Part shown: positions 27,002-36,049 of the stretch, piece after piece
How positions within the stretch are numbered: position 1 is the first letter of the stretch
Layout: every line of letters begins with the position of its first letter
From: an uncultured Gammaproteobacteria bacterium
GTDB lineage: Bacteria > Pseudomonadota > Gammaproteobacteria > GCA-001735895
NCBI GenBank assembly: GCA_913061315.1
Contig: CAJXUC010000018.1
Span: 1 to 59,849, forward strand
Reading direction: 5' to 3'
DNA length: 59,849 nt
The notes under the pieces: model-generated
Seen by the model: the letters and a program-made list of their open reading frames with translations, nothing else
Database searches by the model: none
Told to the model about the DNA's origin: nothing
Program-made: the position numbers and the translations under genes

Positions 27002-29452
27002 CTAGTTAAGAAGGCGTTCATTTTTTGGATCATATAAAGGAGTCAGACTAATCTGCGCCTGAATTTTATGCCCCGATACGAGCACTTCACAACAACTATT
27101 TTTGAGTGTTTCCTGATTCCAACCACTACCGCTAATCCAACCAAGTCCGACGGGGCCGCCCAGTGTGTGACCGTAGGTTCCGGTGGTGATGCTACCGACG
27201 ATGTTTCCGTCAAGCAGGATGGGTTCATTATGATAAATAAAATGCTCGCAACCCTTGAGCAATATTTGCACGATTTGCCTATCGACCGTTTTCTGTGCGC
27301 TGACAGCATCACTCCCGATAAAACCATTCGGCTTATTAAATTTGCAGGTGAAGTCCAGCCCTGACTCAAGCGGTGTGTCGGTGTAACCTATATCATGGCC
27401 CCAATGTCGGTACGCCTTTTCGGTGCGGAGTGATTCCGCCGCATGGAAGCCCACTAGTTTGGGCGGTTTGGATTTTTCACCCGACATGAATAACTCAAAT
27501 AAATAAGGTGCGAAAGACACATCGACAAATATTTCCCAGCCTAGCTCACCGTTGTAACTAATGCGTTGTGCGCGTACTGCTACTGGCCCTATATCGATAT
27601 TCTGGCTGGTGCTAAACGGGAAGGCTTGATGCGACAAATCACTATGGGTATAGGCCGTCAGCAATTCACGCGAGCGAGGGCCGCTGATACCCAATACCGC
27701 CTGTGAGCTACTGACATCCATGATATGAACATCAGTGTCCTTCGGCGTGTTTTTGCGTAACCATGCCAGTTCAGCTAATCCCGTTGCGGCAGATGTCATC
27801 ACCATATAACGGGTGTCTTCGAGGCGAACGACCGTGACATCCGCTTCGATTCCGGCGCGTTCGTTAAGCCATTGGGTGTACACCACCCGGCCCGTTTTAA
27901 CCGCAACATTGTTGGTGCATATTCGCTGTAAAGTTGCCTCGGCATCGCGTCCTTCAACCATAATTTTGAAAAACGGACTCAAGTCGACTAGTCCAACATC
28001 ATTTCGTATCGCGTTGTGCTCATTTTCCCAGTGTTGAAACCACGGCGTTTTATTGTAACCATAATCGTATTCGGCTTTAACCCCATCGGGTGCGAACCAC
28101 ATGGGGCGTTCCCAACCGACTGACTCACCAAATACTGCACCCGCCTGTTTGAGCTGCTCGTGAACCGGCGACCGACGCAAACCACGCATGGTCTCTCGTT
28201 GTTTGTAAGGCCAGTGCATGGCGTAGGTTTCGCTTAAGGTTTCTGGACCGCGCTTGAGTAGGTAATCACGATTCGCCTGAAAAGGCTGCACGCGCCTCAC
28301 GTCGACATCAACCAGATCACGTGGCGCATGGCCTTTGAGTATCCATTCAGCGAGTGCCATACCCGCGCCAGGGCCATTTTGAATGCCAGAAGAATTAAAT
28401 CCAGCGGCAACAAATAGCTTATTGATATTGCGATCTTCACCGAGATAATAACGCCCATCAGGGGTGTAACCTTCGGGGCCATTAAAAAAGGTCCGAATAC
28501 CGACATCGGACAGAGCTGGCACGCGCTCGATACACTTTTCCAACACCGCATCTAGATGATCTTCTGGGTAGGGCAATTCGGTAAATTCAAAGTCACTGGG
28601 TATGCCACCCCTTGGATCCCAAGGCATGCCGTTCAATTCCGCAAAACCGATCATTAACTTACCCGCGTCTTCTTTGTAGTAGGCTTGTTCGTCGTATATG
28701 CGTAAAACGGGTGTTGGGTCGGTCAGCTTTTGAGTCAGTTCAGGAATCGGATCGCTGACAATATAGAAATGCTGGTTATGTTGAATGGGTAATTGTGTGT
28801 TGCTGGCTGCGGCAAAAGATTGACCCCAAATACCAGTGCAGTTAACCACATTATCGGCGCGAATAATGCCTTGCTCCGTTTCAACGCCAACAGCTGTTTC
28901 ATTTTCTATGATGACCCGAATTACTTCGGTGTTTTCAAATATTTTCGCACCCGCCATGCGAGCCCCTTTAGCGATCGCCATGGTGGTATCGATAGAGTTG
29001 GTTTGGCCATCGTCAGGAAAGTGTATCGCCTCAAGAATACCGTCAGGATTTAATAATGGCCACTGAGCCTGAAGCTCATCAATCGACAATGATTGGACAC
29101 GAATACCCTGACCCAAGGCGACATCCTTGCGGCGGCGTAATTCTTCACAGCGCGCCTCGTTCATTGCAACCGCTGTCGCACCAACACGCTTGAAGCCAGT
29201 GGCTTGGCCTGTTTCAGCTTCTAGTTGTTGCATGAGTTCAATGCCATAACAGGCTAAACGAGTGATACAAGGGAAACCATGAAATTGGCTCACCAAACCG
29301 GCAGCGTGCCAGGTCGTACCCGAAGTAAGCTGTTTACGTTCGAGTAATATGACATCATGATTAGCCTTAGCCAGATGATAGGCCACCGAGCATCCGACAA
29401 TACCACCCCCAATGACGATAGTTTGTGTGTGTTGAGGCAAGGGTGTATTCAT
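27002..29452 (-). CDS. Dimethylglycine/sarcosine dehydrogenase family FAD enzyme
   Basis: An 816-residue flavoprotein that oxidatively demethylates N-methylglycines, passing the C1 unit to tetrahydrofolate. The N-terminal DAO domain has IVIGGGIVGCSVAYHLA and GTTWHAAGLV, in which His49 is the position of covalent FAD attachment. After about residue 430 come a GcvT-like folate-binding domain (ALRND-type VGLVDLSPFFKI, AVLGISGPRSRELL, YNGELGWEIFVDV) and a GCV_T C-terminal barrel. The layout equals mitochondrial and bacterial DMGDH/SarDH. Choice between dimethylglycine, sarcosine or another methylated amine is open. It is divergent from a GntR gene across 74 bases containing a perfect palindrome, and heads the unit with the PhyH remnant and M24 gene. 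Confidence 0.88.
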   Translation of the reverse strand: MNTPLPQHTQTIVIGGGIVGCSVAYHLAKANHDVILLERKQLTSGTTWHAAGLVSQFHGFPCITRLACYGIELMQQLEAETGQATGFKRVGATAVAMNEARCEELRRRKDVALGQGIRVQSLSIDELQAQWPLLNPDGILEAIHFPDDGQTNSIDTTMAIAKGARMAGAKIFENTEVIRVIIENETAVGVETEQGIIRADNVVNCTGIWGQSFAAASNTQLPIQHNQHFYIVSDPIPELTQKLTDPTPVLRIYDEQAYYKEDAGKLMIGFAELNGMPWDPRGGIPSDFEFTELPYPEDHLDAVLEKCIERVPALSDVGIRTFFNGPEGYTPDGRYYLGEDRNINKLFVAAGFNSSGIQNGPGAGMALAEWILKGHAPRDLVDVDVRRVQPFQANRDYLLKRGPETLSETYAMHWPYKQRETMRGLRRSPVHEQLKQAGAVFGESVGWERPMWFAPDGVKAEYDYGYNKTPWFQHWENEHNAIRNDVGLVDLSPFFKIMVEGRDAEATLQRICTNNVAVKTGRVVYTQWLNERAGIEADVTVVRLEDTRYMVMTSAATGLAELAWLRKNTPKDTDVHIMDVSSSQAVLGISGPRSRELLTAYTHSDLSHQAFPFSTSQNIDIGPVAVRAQRISYNGELGWEIFVDVSFAPYLFELFMSGEKSKPPKLVGFHAAESLRTEKAYRHWGHDIGYTDTPLESGLDFTCKFNKPNGFIGSDAVSAQKTVDRQIVQILLKGCEHFIYHNEPILLDGNIVGSITTGTYGHTLGGPVGLGWISGSGWNQETLKNSCCEVLVSGHKIQAQISLTPLYDPKNERLLN

Positions 29453-29503
29453 AGTTAGTCCAATTTAAAGTTAGCCCTAAAAGGCAAACAGGTTCAAATC
29501 AAT

Positions 29504-29517
29504 CTGGTATATACCAG
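29504..29517. promoter_or_regulatory. GntR operator candidate, 14-bp perfect palindrome
   Basis: CTGGTATATACCAG is a perfect palindrome located 9 bases before the GntR ATG and 51 bases from the divergent dehydrogenase start. Its shape resembles operators of HutC/UTRA-type GntR regulators, which recognise sites of the general form TGTATATACA. Binding would let the neighbouring GntR protein control both its own gene and the dehydrogenase operon. Confidence 0.7.
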
Positions 29518-29526
29518 TAGCTGAAT

Positions 29527-30261
29527 ATGACTGTCAACAAAAATAAACACGCCACCGCGCCTATTTATATTCGTACCCGAGATAAACTCATCGAACAAAT
29601 AGACGCAGGGCAATTGAAACCCAATGATGCCTTGCCGTCCGAGCGAGTGCTGGCCGAACAGCTGAGTATCAGCCGGATGACGGCACGCCAGGCGCTGGCA
29701 GAACTAGAGAAGGTGGGCTACGCCTATAGGCAACCGCGCAAAGGCCGGTTTGTAGCCGACAAACGACTGAGCTATGACATCGGCAATACTTTAAGCTTTG
29801 CATCGCGTGCACTACAAAATTCAGTCAACTTGACGATAGAAGTCATCTCTAAATTGACTGAAAAGGCTAGTCCTCATATTGCGCAAAAACTAGGGTTAGA
29901 AATCGGTGCGCAGGTGCATGCCTACAAACGTTTGTTTAGAGTGAGTGGCAAGACAGTGTTGGTCGAACAAGAATGGGCCGTCGCCGAATTATTTCCAGAT
30001 CTGCTAGAGCAAGACCTAAGCCAACCCACAACGTTATTGCACGAAAGCCGTTATGGCGTGATTGGAAGCAGTGGGCGCATTACGGTACGTTGCGCCGAAA
30101 TCTCTGACGAGGATAGAGCGCTACTCGATGCCGAAACCGCCCCTTTTGGGCTAGAAATGGAATTAACCATATTTGATTCGACCGACACCCCCTTCTGTTA
30201 TGGCCAACAAACTTGGTGTAGTGAACTGGCCGAATTTACGCTGTTGGCTAAACCAGGGTAA
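29527..30261 (+). CDS. GntR-family (HutC/UTRA) transcriptional regulator
   Basis: The 244-residue regulator has an N-terminal winged helix (about residues 10-75; PNDALPSERVLAEQLSISRM, TARQALAELEKVGYAYRQ) and a C-terminal UTRA ligand-binding domain (about 95-240; KRLFRVSGKTVLVEQEW, ESRYGVIGSSGRITVRCAEI). Start is the ATG at 29527. It is divergent from the dimethylglycine/sarcosine dehydrogenase gene, with a perfect palindrome directly upstream of its own start. This suggests repression relieved by a pathway intermediate; the ligand is unknown. Confidence 0.92.
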   Translation: MTVNKNKHATAPIYIRTRDKLIEQIDAGQLKPNDALPSERVLAEQLSISRMTARQALAELEKVGYAYRQPRKGRFVADKRLSYDIGNTLSFASRALQNSVNLTIEVISKLTEKASPHIAQKLGLEIGAQVHAYKRLFRVSGKTVLVEQEWAVAELFPDLLEQDLSQPTTLLHESRYGVIGSSGRITVRCAEISDEDRALLDAETAPFGLEMELTIFDSTDTPFCYGQQTWCSELAEFTLLAKPG

Positions 30262-30490
30262 TGGCTGAGGTTTAAACTTTGGATGATTAGCCCGATGGCT
30301 CAGACGCTCGATAGTGAAAACCGTTAACCAAGGTGTTGTGAATTTGGATTGGGGTGTGTAAACGATGCCAACAGCTAATCACCTAAAATTTATACGTTTT
30401 AGCGGGTTCAATCGGTTATCCAATCATTTGAAAATTAAAAAGCAACTAACAAAACCATCAAGCCAGGTCTGAAATACAAAAGTCTTTTGT

Positions 30491-31552
30491 TTAGAGGCCT
30501 TCTTTAGTCGAGTGAAAATAATTGTCGGGTAAGGCTAAAATGGGCGTTTTGGCCGGCTCACCCGCACACTCTCGAACTAGCTTGGGCACTAGGTATCCGG
30601 GTAGGGTGGCACATAATTGGCCGACTAATTGCTGTGCGCGTGGCGTTGCTACATCGAAGTGGGCAGCGCCCTCAATTTTATCCAACAGGTGTAGGTAATA
30701 GGGCATTGCCCCAGCTTCGAACAAACGCTCGCTTAACTGCTTTAGAGTCTCAAGATCATCGTTGACGCCTTTCAACAATACGCTTTGATTCAACAATGTA
30801 ACGCCGCATGACTTTATTCTATGCAGTGCCGCAAAAACCTCGTCATCAATTTCTGCCGCATGATTCGTGTGAAGTACCACGATGGTTTGCAGCCGAGAAC
30901 AGGTTAACCAGTCCAGCATGCCAGAGGTAACGCGCTGGGGAATAACAATCGGTAACCTAGTGTGGACTCGGAGTCGCTTGACGTGTGCAATATCAGCAAT
31001 GCTGCTGACCAGTTGACGCAATCGATCATCACTATGAATTAATGGCTCACCACCACTAAGAATCACTTCGCTTATGTCGTTGTGTTGACGAATATAATCC
31101 AGAGCCAAATCCCATTCGGCCGAACTGTTTTGATTGGCTTGATAAGGAAAGCTGCGACGAAAACAATAGCGACAGTTAATCGCACAACTACCCGCCAGTA
31201 TGAGCAATACTCGGCCATGATATTTGTGAATAACCCCAGGCATGGTATTGCTATTCGCTTCATCTAGCGGATCGCTGACATAGCCAGGCACCGATAGATT
31301 TTCGAGCGCTATTGGTAACACTTGACGTAATAGTGGATCGTATGGGTCGCCGCGTTGAATACGCGAGGCATAAGGTCGTGGCACCCTAAGCGGAAAATCA
31401 GAATCAATCGTATCGAGCTCATCGAGACTACCCGGCTTGTTACCCGTAAATTCCAGCAATTCGTCAACACTTCTAATTATCTGTGACAATTCAGATTGCC
31501 AATCTCGAGGGGCTAAAAGCGGTATAGGTGAGTGTAATTTTATAGAGGGCAT
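30491..31552 (-). CDS. epmB: EF-P (R)-beta-lysylation protein EpmB
   Basis: Radical SAM, PLP-dependent aminomutase converting (S)-alpha-lysine to (R)-beta-lysine for modification of elongation factor P. The CAINCRYCFRR motif carries the 4Fe-4S cysteines, and EVILSGGEPL with later RVHTRLPIVIPQRV and VVLHTNHAAEID match the KamA/EpmB family. The 353 residues are close to EpmB, shorter than clostridial lysine 2,3-aminomutases. Start ATG is complementary to 31550-31552. The usual partner genes efp and epmA are not in this window; EpmB is the better call from length and sequence. Confidence 0.9.
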   Translation of the reverse strand: MPSIKLHSPIPLLAPRDWQSELSQIIRSVDELLEFTGNKPGSLDELDTIDSDFPLRVPRPYASRIQRGDPYDPLLRQVLPIALENLSVPGYVSDPLDEANSNTMPGVIHKYHGRVLLILAGSCAINCRYCFRRSFPYQANQNSSAEWDLALDYIRQHNDISEVILSGGEPLIHSDDRLRQLVSSIADIAHVKRLRVHTRLPIVIPQRVTSGMLDWLTCSRLQTIVVLHTNHAAEIDDEVFAALHRIKSCGVTLLNQSVLLKGVNDDLETLKQLSERLFEAGAMPYYLHLLDKIEGAAHFDVATPRAQQLVGQLCATLPGYLVPKLVRECAGEPAKTPILALPDNYFHSTKEGL

Positions 31553-31909
31553 AGCAGATCAGTTTGGCAGAATATTATTGATTCATTCTAGCAATGAACG
31601 CTGGTTAAGTCTCAGTCTCTAAGATAGAGTGATATTAAGATATATATAGAATTCACTTTAGTGATTGCCACGTTGTCACGTGAGCTCTTTATTATGACAG
31701 CGCTTTGTCTGAACCCTAATGTACTCAAGTATACTTCGGTTCTTGACCCGTGCTACCTGTGATTATGGCTATGGATGACAGGTCTGTCTGTTTTCCAGGA
31801 ACAAAAACAGATGAAGAAAAAATCACAATTTTTAGCGACATCCTTCATAAAAAAACAACTCGAAATGGTTGAGTGAGATTGACACAAAGCCCTTATCTGG
31901 ATATATAAT
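31553..31909. other. Structured non-coding interval
   Basis: No gene is supported here. The interval holds the palindrome AAGTATACTT near 31732, an ACCTGT/ACAGGT stem with a 17-base loop near 31759-31787, and a CTGTTTT/AAAACAG hairpin near 31789-31812. These lie upstream of the EamA gene on the plus strand and could be part of a leader or a small RNA. No T-tract identifies a terminator, and no known RNA family was recognised. Confidence 0.4.
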
Positions 31910-32809
31910 TTGAATTGGTTTCACCGATTACCTGACAACCTTAAAGGTGCGCTGTTCCTAATGCAGGCATCAATATTTTTTACGATAATGGCTCTATTAA
32001 TCAAATTGTTAGGTCAGCATTTACACATTACCCAAATTCTTTTTATACGACAGCTGGGTATGATAGTCATGGTCTTACCTGCGATTATGAGCCATTTTCC
32101 AGGGTCACTTCGATCCAAACTGCCAGGCTTACAAACGTTACGTTTAGGGTTTGCTATTATCACTATGCTCTGTACTTTCAGCGCTGTAATTGACCTGCCG
32201 TTAGCTGATGCAACCGCGATCTCTTTTGCCAAAAGCTTTTTCATTACCATTTTTGCCGTTTTATTTCTAAAAGAAGTGGTTGGTATTTACCGTTGGAGCG
32301 CAGTAGCTGTAGGTTTTGTTGGTATCATGATTATGCTGCAACCGGGCACCGCCGATTTCTCTGTCTACAGCATTGCGGCACTGGTTGGCGCTGCGGGTGC
32401 AGGCGCCATTATGATTATTCTGCGCATGTTGTCACAAAAAGACAGTGCCGACACCATCATGTCCTGGTCCGCACTCGGTGTTGGTCTGGTCATGGCAATA
32501 CCGGGCATTTATTATTGGCAACCACTGGCTACTCTTGAATGGGGTTTGTTAGCCGTTTTGGCCGTCGTTTCTTATTGTGGTCAACGCTGCAATATTTTTG
32601 CCTTCAAGCATGGAGAAGCCTCGCTGCTCGCATCGCTAGACTATGGTCGCTTGTTATGGGCCACCTTATTAGGCTATTTGGTCTTTGGCCACTTCCCTGA
32701 CGCACCCACTTGGATTGGTGCTTCGATAGTGATAACAGCGGCTATCTTTGTTATTTATCGTGAGACCCGGCGCGGACAGAAACGGGTCGATGTACCGACT
32801 GAAACCTAA
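31910..32809 (+). CDS. EamA-family (DMT) transporter
   Basis: Inner-membrane permease of 299 residues with about ten helices and two EamA repeats. Markers are FIRQLGMIVMVLPAIM, PLADATAISFAKSFFITIFAVLFLKEVVG at the end of repeat one, and EASLLASLDYGRLLWATLLGYLVFGHFPDAPTWIGA in repeat two, the usual S-adenosylmethionine-transporter-like layout. The start is TTG at 31910 (MNWFHRLPDNLKG); no better ATG lies before the first helix. The transported compound is unknown. It is followed 20 bases later by ygjP. Confidence 0.85.
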   Translation: MNWFHRLPDNLKGALFLMQASIFFTIMALLIKLLGQHLHITQILFIRQLGMIVMVLPAIMSHFPGSLRSKLPGLQTLRLGFAIITMLCTFSAVIDLPLADATAISFAKSFFITIFAVLFLKEVVGIYRWSAVAVGFVGIMIMLQPGTADFSVYSIAALVGAAGAGAIMIILRMLSQKDSADTIMSWSALGVGLVMAIPGIYYWQPLATLEWGLLAVLAVVSYCGQRCNIFAFKHGEASLLASLDYGRLLWATLLGYLVFGHFPDAPTWIGASIVITAAIFVIYRETRRGQKRVDVPTET

Positions 32810-32829
32810 TTAAACTAACTAGCTAACCA

Positions 32830-33333
32830 ATGCCCACGTTAAAATATATTTCAAATTACTCTCAGCAAATAAAAGACCAAGTGGTCGAGTTGGTGGCAAA
32901 AAATAAATTGGCAGACTATCTACTCAACCAATACCCTACAGCGCATCAATTTGTGAATGATAAGTCTTTGCGAGAATATGCACTGTCCATTAAAAACCAA
33001 TATATTAAAAAGTCCTCACCATTAAGTCAGGTTATTTACGACCCTAAAATCCACGTCATAAATAATGCACTGGGGTTACATACGTTTGTTTCTCGAGTAC
33101 AGGGAAACAAATTAAAGAGTAAAAATGAAATTAGAGTGAGCGATGTATTTAGAAAATCACCAGAAGCCTTTTTAAAGATGATTGTTGTTCATGAGCTGGC
33201 TCATCTTAAAGAAAAGGAACACAACAAAGCTTTTTACAAACTCTGCTGTCATATGGCGAGTGACTATCATCAGCTTGAGTTAGACATGCGACTATACTTG
33301 ACTCAATTAGCGTTGAATGGTGATATTTATTGA
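32830..33333 (+). CDS. ygjP: YgjP-like zinc metallopeptidase (DUF45/WLM type)
   Basis: The 167-residue protein matches E. coli YgjP in length and sequence. The gluzincin motif is HELAHLKEKEHNKAFYKL (HExxH with the third ligand His), preceded by IHVINNALGLHTFVSRVQGNKLK and VSDVFRKSPEAFLKMIV. It is predicted to be a soluble cytosolic zinc peptidase; its substrate is not known. Start is ATG at 32830, 20 bases after the EamA stop, so the two may share a transcript. Confidence 0.9.
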   Translation: MPTLKYISNYSQQIKDQVVELVAKNKLADYLLNQYPTAHQFVNDKSLREYALSIKNQYIKKSSPLSQVIYDPKIHVINNALGLHTFVSRVQGNKLKSKNEIRVSDVFRKSPEAFLKMIVVHELAHLKEKEHNKAFYKLCCHMASDYHQLELDMRLYLTQLALNGDIY

Positions 33334-33660
33334 ATCCTTTAACTAAAGATAACGTTATCTAAATCGATTAAGTTAAGGTATCAGCGGATGCAGGTAAAGA
33401 CCACCACTTGATAAAGCCAATATTAAAGTCTCAACGGGTTGTGACATTGATTATAATAACGCCATATTTGGTACTCAAGGTTACGAACTCTTTTGACACT
33501 GTGCTGATCTTGACTGCAACAAAATCAACGGAATGAAAAGCAGCAGAAAATTTCTTTTCGACAATCATTGAGTCTGAATAGAACTCTCAGTTAAAGGGTG
33601 GTAGTGTTTTAAATTTGGATCTAGACAATATCTTTCGACATTAAACCGTTTAGTTAAAAT
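33334..33660. other. Non-coding interval with perfect palindrome
   Basis: No coding region is supported. A 14-bp perfect palindrome AGATAACGTTATCT lies at 33347-33360, just after the ygjP stop. It could be an operator or a weak hairpin, but no T-tract follows. The remaining bases are AT-rich and presumably include the promoter of the next gene. Confidence 0.4.
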
Positions 33661-34002
33661 ATGCGTAAAACAGATAAAAAAAAAGATAATCAACTCAGAC
33701 TTAAATTAACGGATGTTTGTGAAGTTGCTTTAAAAGAAATCGAAGGTTTTCAATGGTTAACGCATACAGTTAATTACTCTGAGTTTCCGAAAAGTTTAAA
33801 AATTGTGTGTGTGTTTGATACGAATGAAAACCTCAATTTTTTTATGACCCAAAAAAGTAAGGTTGAACTGACGTCCCTAGTACAGACAAAGCTTTATGAA
33901 GTCGATGTTCAATTGAAACAATCCGTTGATTATATGGTGTATGACACAGAGCAAAACTGTGAAAAAGAACATCGTGGTCAATGGGCCGATCGGCTGAGTT
34001 GA
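33661..34002 (+). CDS. Conserved small protein, unknown function
   Basis: A 113-residue charged protein starting with MRKTDKKKDNQLRLKL. It contains LTDVCEVALKEIEGFQWLTH and FPKSLKIVCVFDTNENL, a pattern familiar from small gammaproteobacterial proteins that are sometimes labelled Fis-family regulators. No helix-turn-helix is apparent, so that label is not adopted. There is no signal peptide or membrane segment; it is probably cytosolic. The start ATG at 33661 follows an AT-rich leader. Function unknown. Confidence 0.65.
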   Translation: MRKTDKKKDNQLRLKLTDVCEVALKEIEGFQWLTHTVNYSEFPKSLKIVCVFDTNENLNFFMTQKSKVELTSLVQTKLYEVDVQLKQSVDYMVYDTEQNCEKEHRGQWADRLS

Positions 34003-34106
34003 AGGGCTAAGCGAGAGGCATAAATACATTTTGTGACGGTGATGTGGGTTAATGTTTAATTCACTTTATTCAGCCGTCTGAATGGGCAATTTTTGGGGTA
34101 TCAATT

Positions 34107-34394
34107 ATGAACTTGGATAAATCAACAAAGCGCATCGCCAAGTGGGTTAAAAAGGGGTTTCAAGGTTATCCTCAGATATCACTTGCTTACTTTGGTGAAA
34201 CAACTGATTTTGCGACCGAAGTTGTGGTTGGTTTCATATCAGAAGAAGGTGCTGAAGCTCAGCAACAAAAGTTTACGAGCGAGAGTGATGTCAGACAAGA
34301 TGAAACTATCCAAACCACTTTACTAAAGGTCATTGAGCGGGCAGATGCGAAGACGGTTCTAGAAGTTGAAGGTGTTTCAATCATTCAAAAATAG
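34107..34394 (+). CDS. Small hypothetical protein
   Basis: A 95-residue acidic, soluble protein with MNLDKSTKRIAKWVKKGFQGYPQ at the N-terminus, followed by beta-strand-like segments (ISLAYFG, EVVVGFISEEG) and a C-terminal helix (LLKVIERADAKTVLEVEG). The start ATG at 34107 has an AT-rich upstream region. Regular alternation of secondary structure and codon use like its neighbours argue that it is real. No family was recognised. It converges on modF. Confidence 0.6.
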   Translation: MNLDKSTKRIAKWVKKGFQGYPQISLAYFGETTDFATEVVVGFISEEGAEAQQQKFTSESDVRQDETIQTTLLKVIERADAKTVLEVEGVSIIQK

Positions 34395-34449
34395 GGGTGC
34401 GAAGTAACGTTCGATGTTATTGGTGTCTGAAATAATTGAACGCCAGCCT

Positions 34450-35862
34450 CTAAGCCATGGCTAAGTGGTTTTGAATACCCTGAATGCTGTCTTCACTTCG
34501 GTGATTTACGTATAGCACGGTAGTTTCGAGGCCTTCACAGATCTTTTCTATCAGCGCTAATACCAACTGTCGGTTCAAGTCATCTAGCCCCAAGCAGGGT
34601 TCATCCAAAATCAATAGCGAGGGATGTTTTACCATAGCACGGGCTATTAATATCAGCCTCTGATCACCAAAAGACAATTGGTTAAAGGGTTCGTCCGCAC
34701 GAGGGCTCATACCGAGTAACGACAGCCAATGATCGGCGATACTTTTTTGTTCGTCGCTATATTGTTGATAAATTCCGATGCTGTCATAAAAGCCAGAAAT
34801 AATCGCATTACGCACGCTCACGGTAACCCGATACTCCCATTGCAATGCACTAGACACATAGCCTAGGTGCTGTTTAATTTGCCAAATACTTTCACCATTG
34901 CCCCGTTGCATTCCAAAAACAAAAATATCATTGATATAGCATTGTGGGTGATCGCCAGTAATTAAATTTAATAAGCAGGTTTTACCACTGCCGTTAGGGC
35001 CAGTGACTTGCCAATGCTGACCTGCTTCGATAGTCCAGTCAAGATCAGAAAAAATAACATTGTTGCCATAAGCGACTCGGACTTGACGCATCCGTACTAG
35101 AGGGTGCTTGTTATCAAGCGAGGAGACCTGGAGATGTTCAGTGGCAGCCGGTATTGATAAGTTTGTTGTTTTGAGGTGCATGAGCTGAGTTAAATTAACC
35201 ATCGCATTATCGTCTTTTGTATTAATTTCCAAAGCGATTGTGGCTTGGTTAACGTAGGCTATATGGCTAATAAAGTCGGGTATTTCATCTAATCGATTCA
35301 GCACCATGACAATGGGCGTCTGTAACGCAATGTCGTTGAGTAATTGTTGTAAATAAAGGCAGGCATTTGCGTCCAGTCCCTCGAAAGGCTCATCTAAAAT
35401 TAATAATTGTGCTCGGCTGGTCAAGGCCCTAATTAGCATTAACTTGCGCGACTCACCAGAGGATAACTTGCGAAAGCCTCTGTCGAGCAAGCCTTCGAAA
35501 TTAAAAGCGGTTATCAGTCTTTGTTGCAACAGGGAATCAGTACAGGTTTGATCGAGTAGCTCCCGAACTGGCGTGCCGACCGCGACTACATCTAATAAAT
35601 CAGCATCATCTTTTTTAAGTTCGGCTTCGATTAGTTCTGCCTGTGCCTCAAATGACGCAATCGCTACTGGTTGAGGCAAACCATTTATTTCACCCGAAAT
35701 GATATCACCAGCACCCGTTAATAGGGCTGCCAATGCCGACTTACCCGACCCATTGGTGCCAACGATTGCCCAGTGTTGATTTGAAGTGATTTCCCAGTTA
35801 ATTGAGTTAAGACTAAAATAGGTCTCAAACTGAACACTGAGGTTAGAGAGGGTAATCTTCAT
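34450..35862 (-). CDS. modF: Tandem ABC ATPase, ModF-like
   Basis: A 470-residue protein with two ABC ATPase domains and no membrane segment. The first domain has Walker A GTNGSGKSAL (about 36-45), signature LSSGESRKLM and Walker B LLILDEPFEGLD. The second has GPNGSGKTCLLNLITGD (about 288), signature LSFGDQRLILIARAM and LLILDEPCLGLDD. The layout matches E. coli ModF (PhrA), associated with the molybdate operon although its role is not settled. No mod transport genes are nearby. Start ATG is complementary to 35860-35862. Confidence 0.86.
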   Translation of the reverse strand: MKITLSNLSVQFETYFSLNSINWEITSNQHWAIVGTNGSGKSALAALLTGAGDIISGEINGLPQPVAIASFEAQAELIEAELKKDDADLLDVVAVGTPVRELLDQTCTDSLLQQRLITAFNFEGLLDRGFRKLSSGESRKLMLIRALTSRAQLLILDEPFEGLDANACLYLQQLLNDIALQTPIVMVLNRLDEIPDFISHIAYVNQATIALEINTKDDNAMVNLTQLMHLKTTNLSIPAATEHLQVSSLDNKHPLVRMRQVRVAYGNNVIFSDLDWTIEAGQHWQVTGPNGSGKTCLLNLITGDHPQCYINDIFVFGMQRGNGESIWQIKQHLGYVSSALQWEYRVTVSVRNAIISGFYDSIGIYQQYSDEQKSIADHWLSLLGMSPRADEPFNQLSFGDQRLILIARAMVKHPSLLILDEPCLGLDDLNRQLVLALIEKICEGLETTVLYVNHRSEDSIQGIQNHLAMA

Positions 35863-36049
35863 GATATTGCTATCGTAAATATTAAAGAGGCGTGATTATC
35901 CCCAATACGAGGAATGCTGCAATAGTTTAACCCTTTATATTGAGGGAGTCTTTAGGCCTAATGTTTGATCATTACTTTTTTATCTTACAGCGGTGAGTTA
36001 AATCGAAGCTATATAGACTAAATGTGATAATTAATCTTAATCATTATCT

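Noticed and set aside
33661..34002. Fis-family regulator label for the 113-residue protein
   Set aside because: No helix-turn-helix pattern is visible; the label seems to be a transferred annotation habit.
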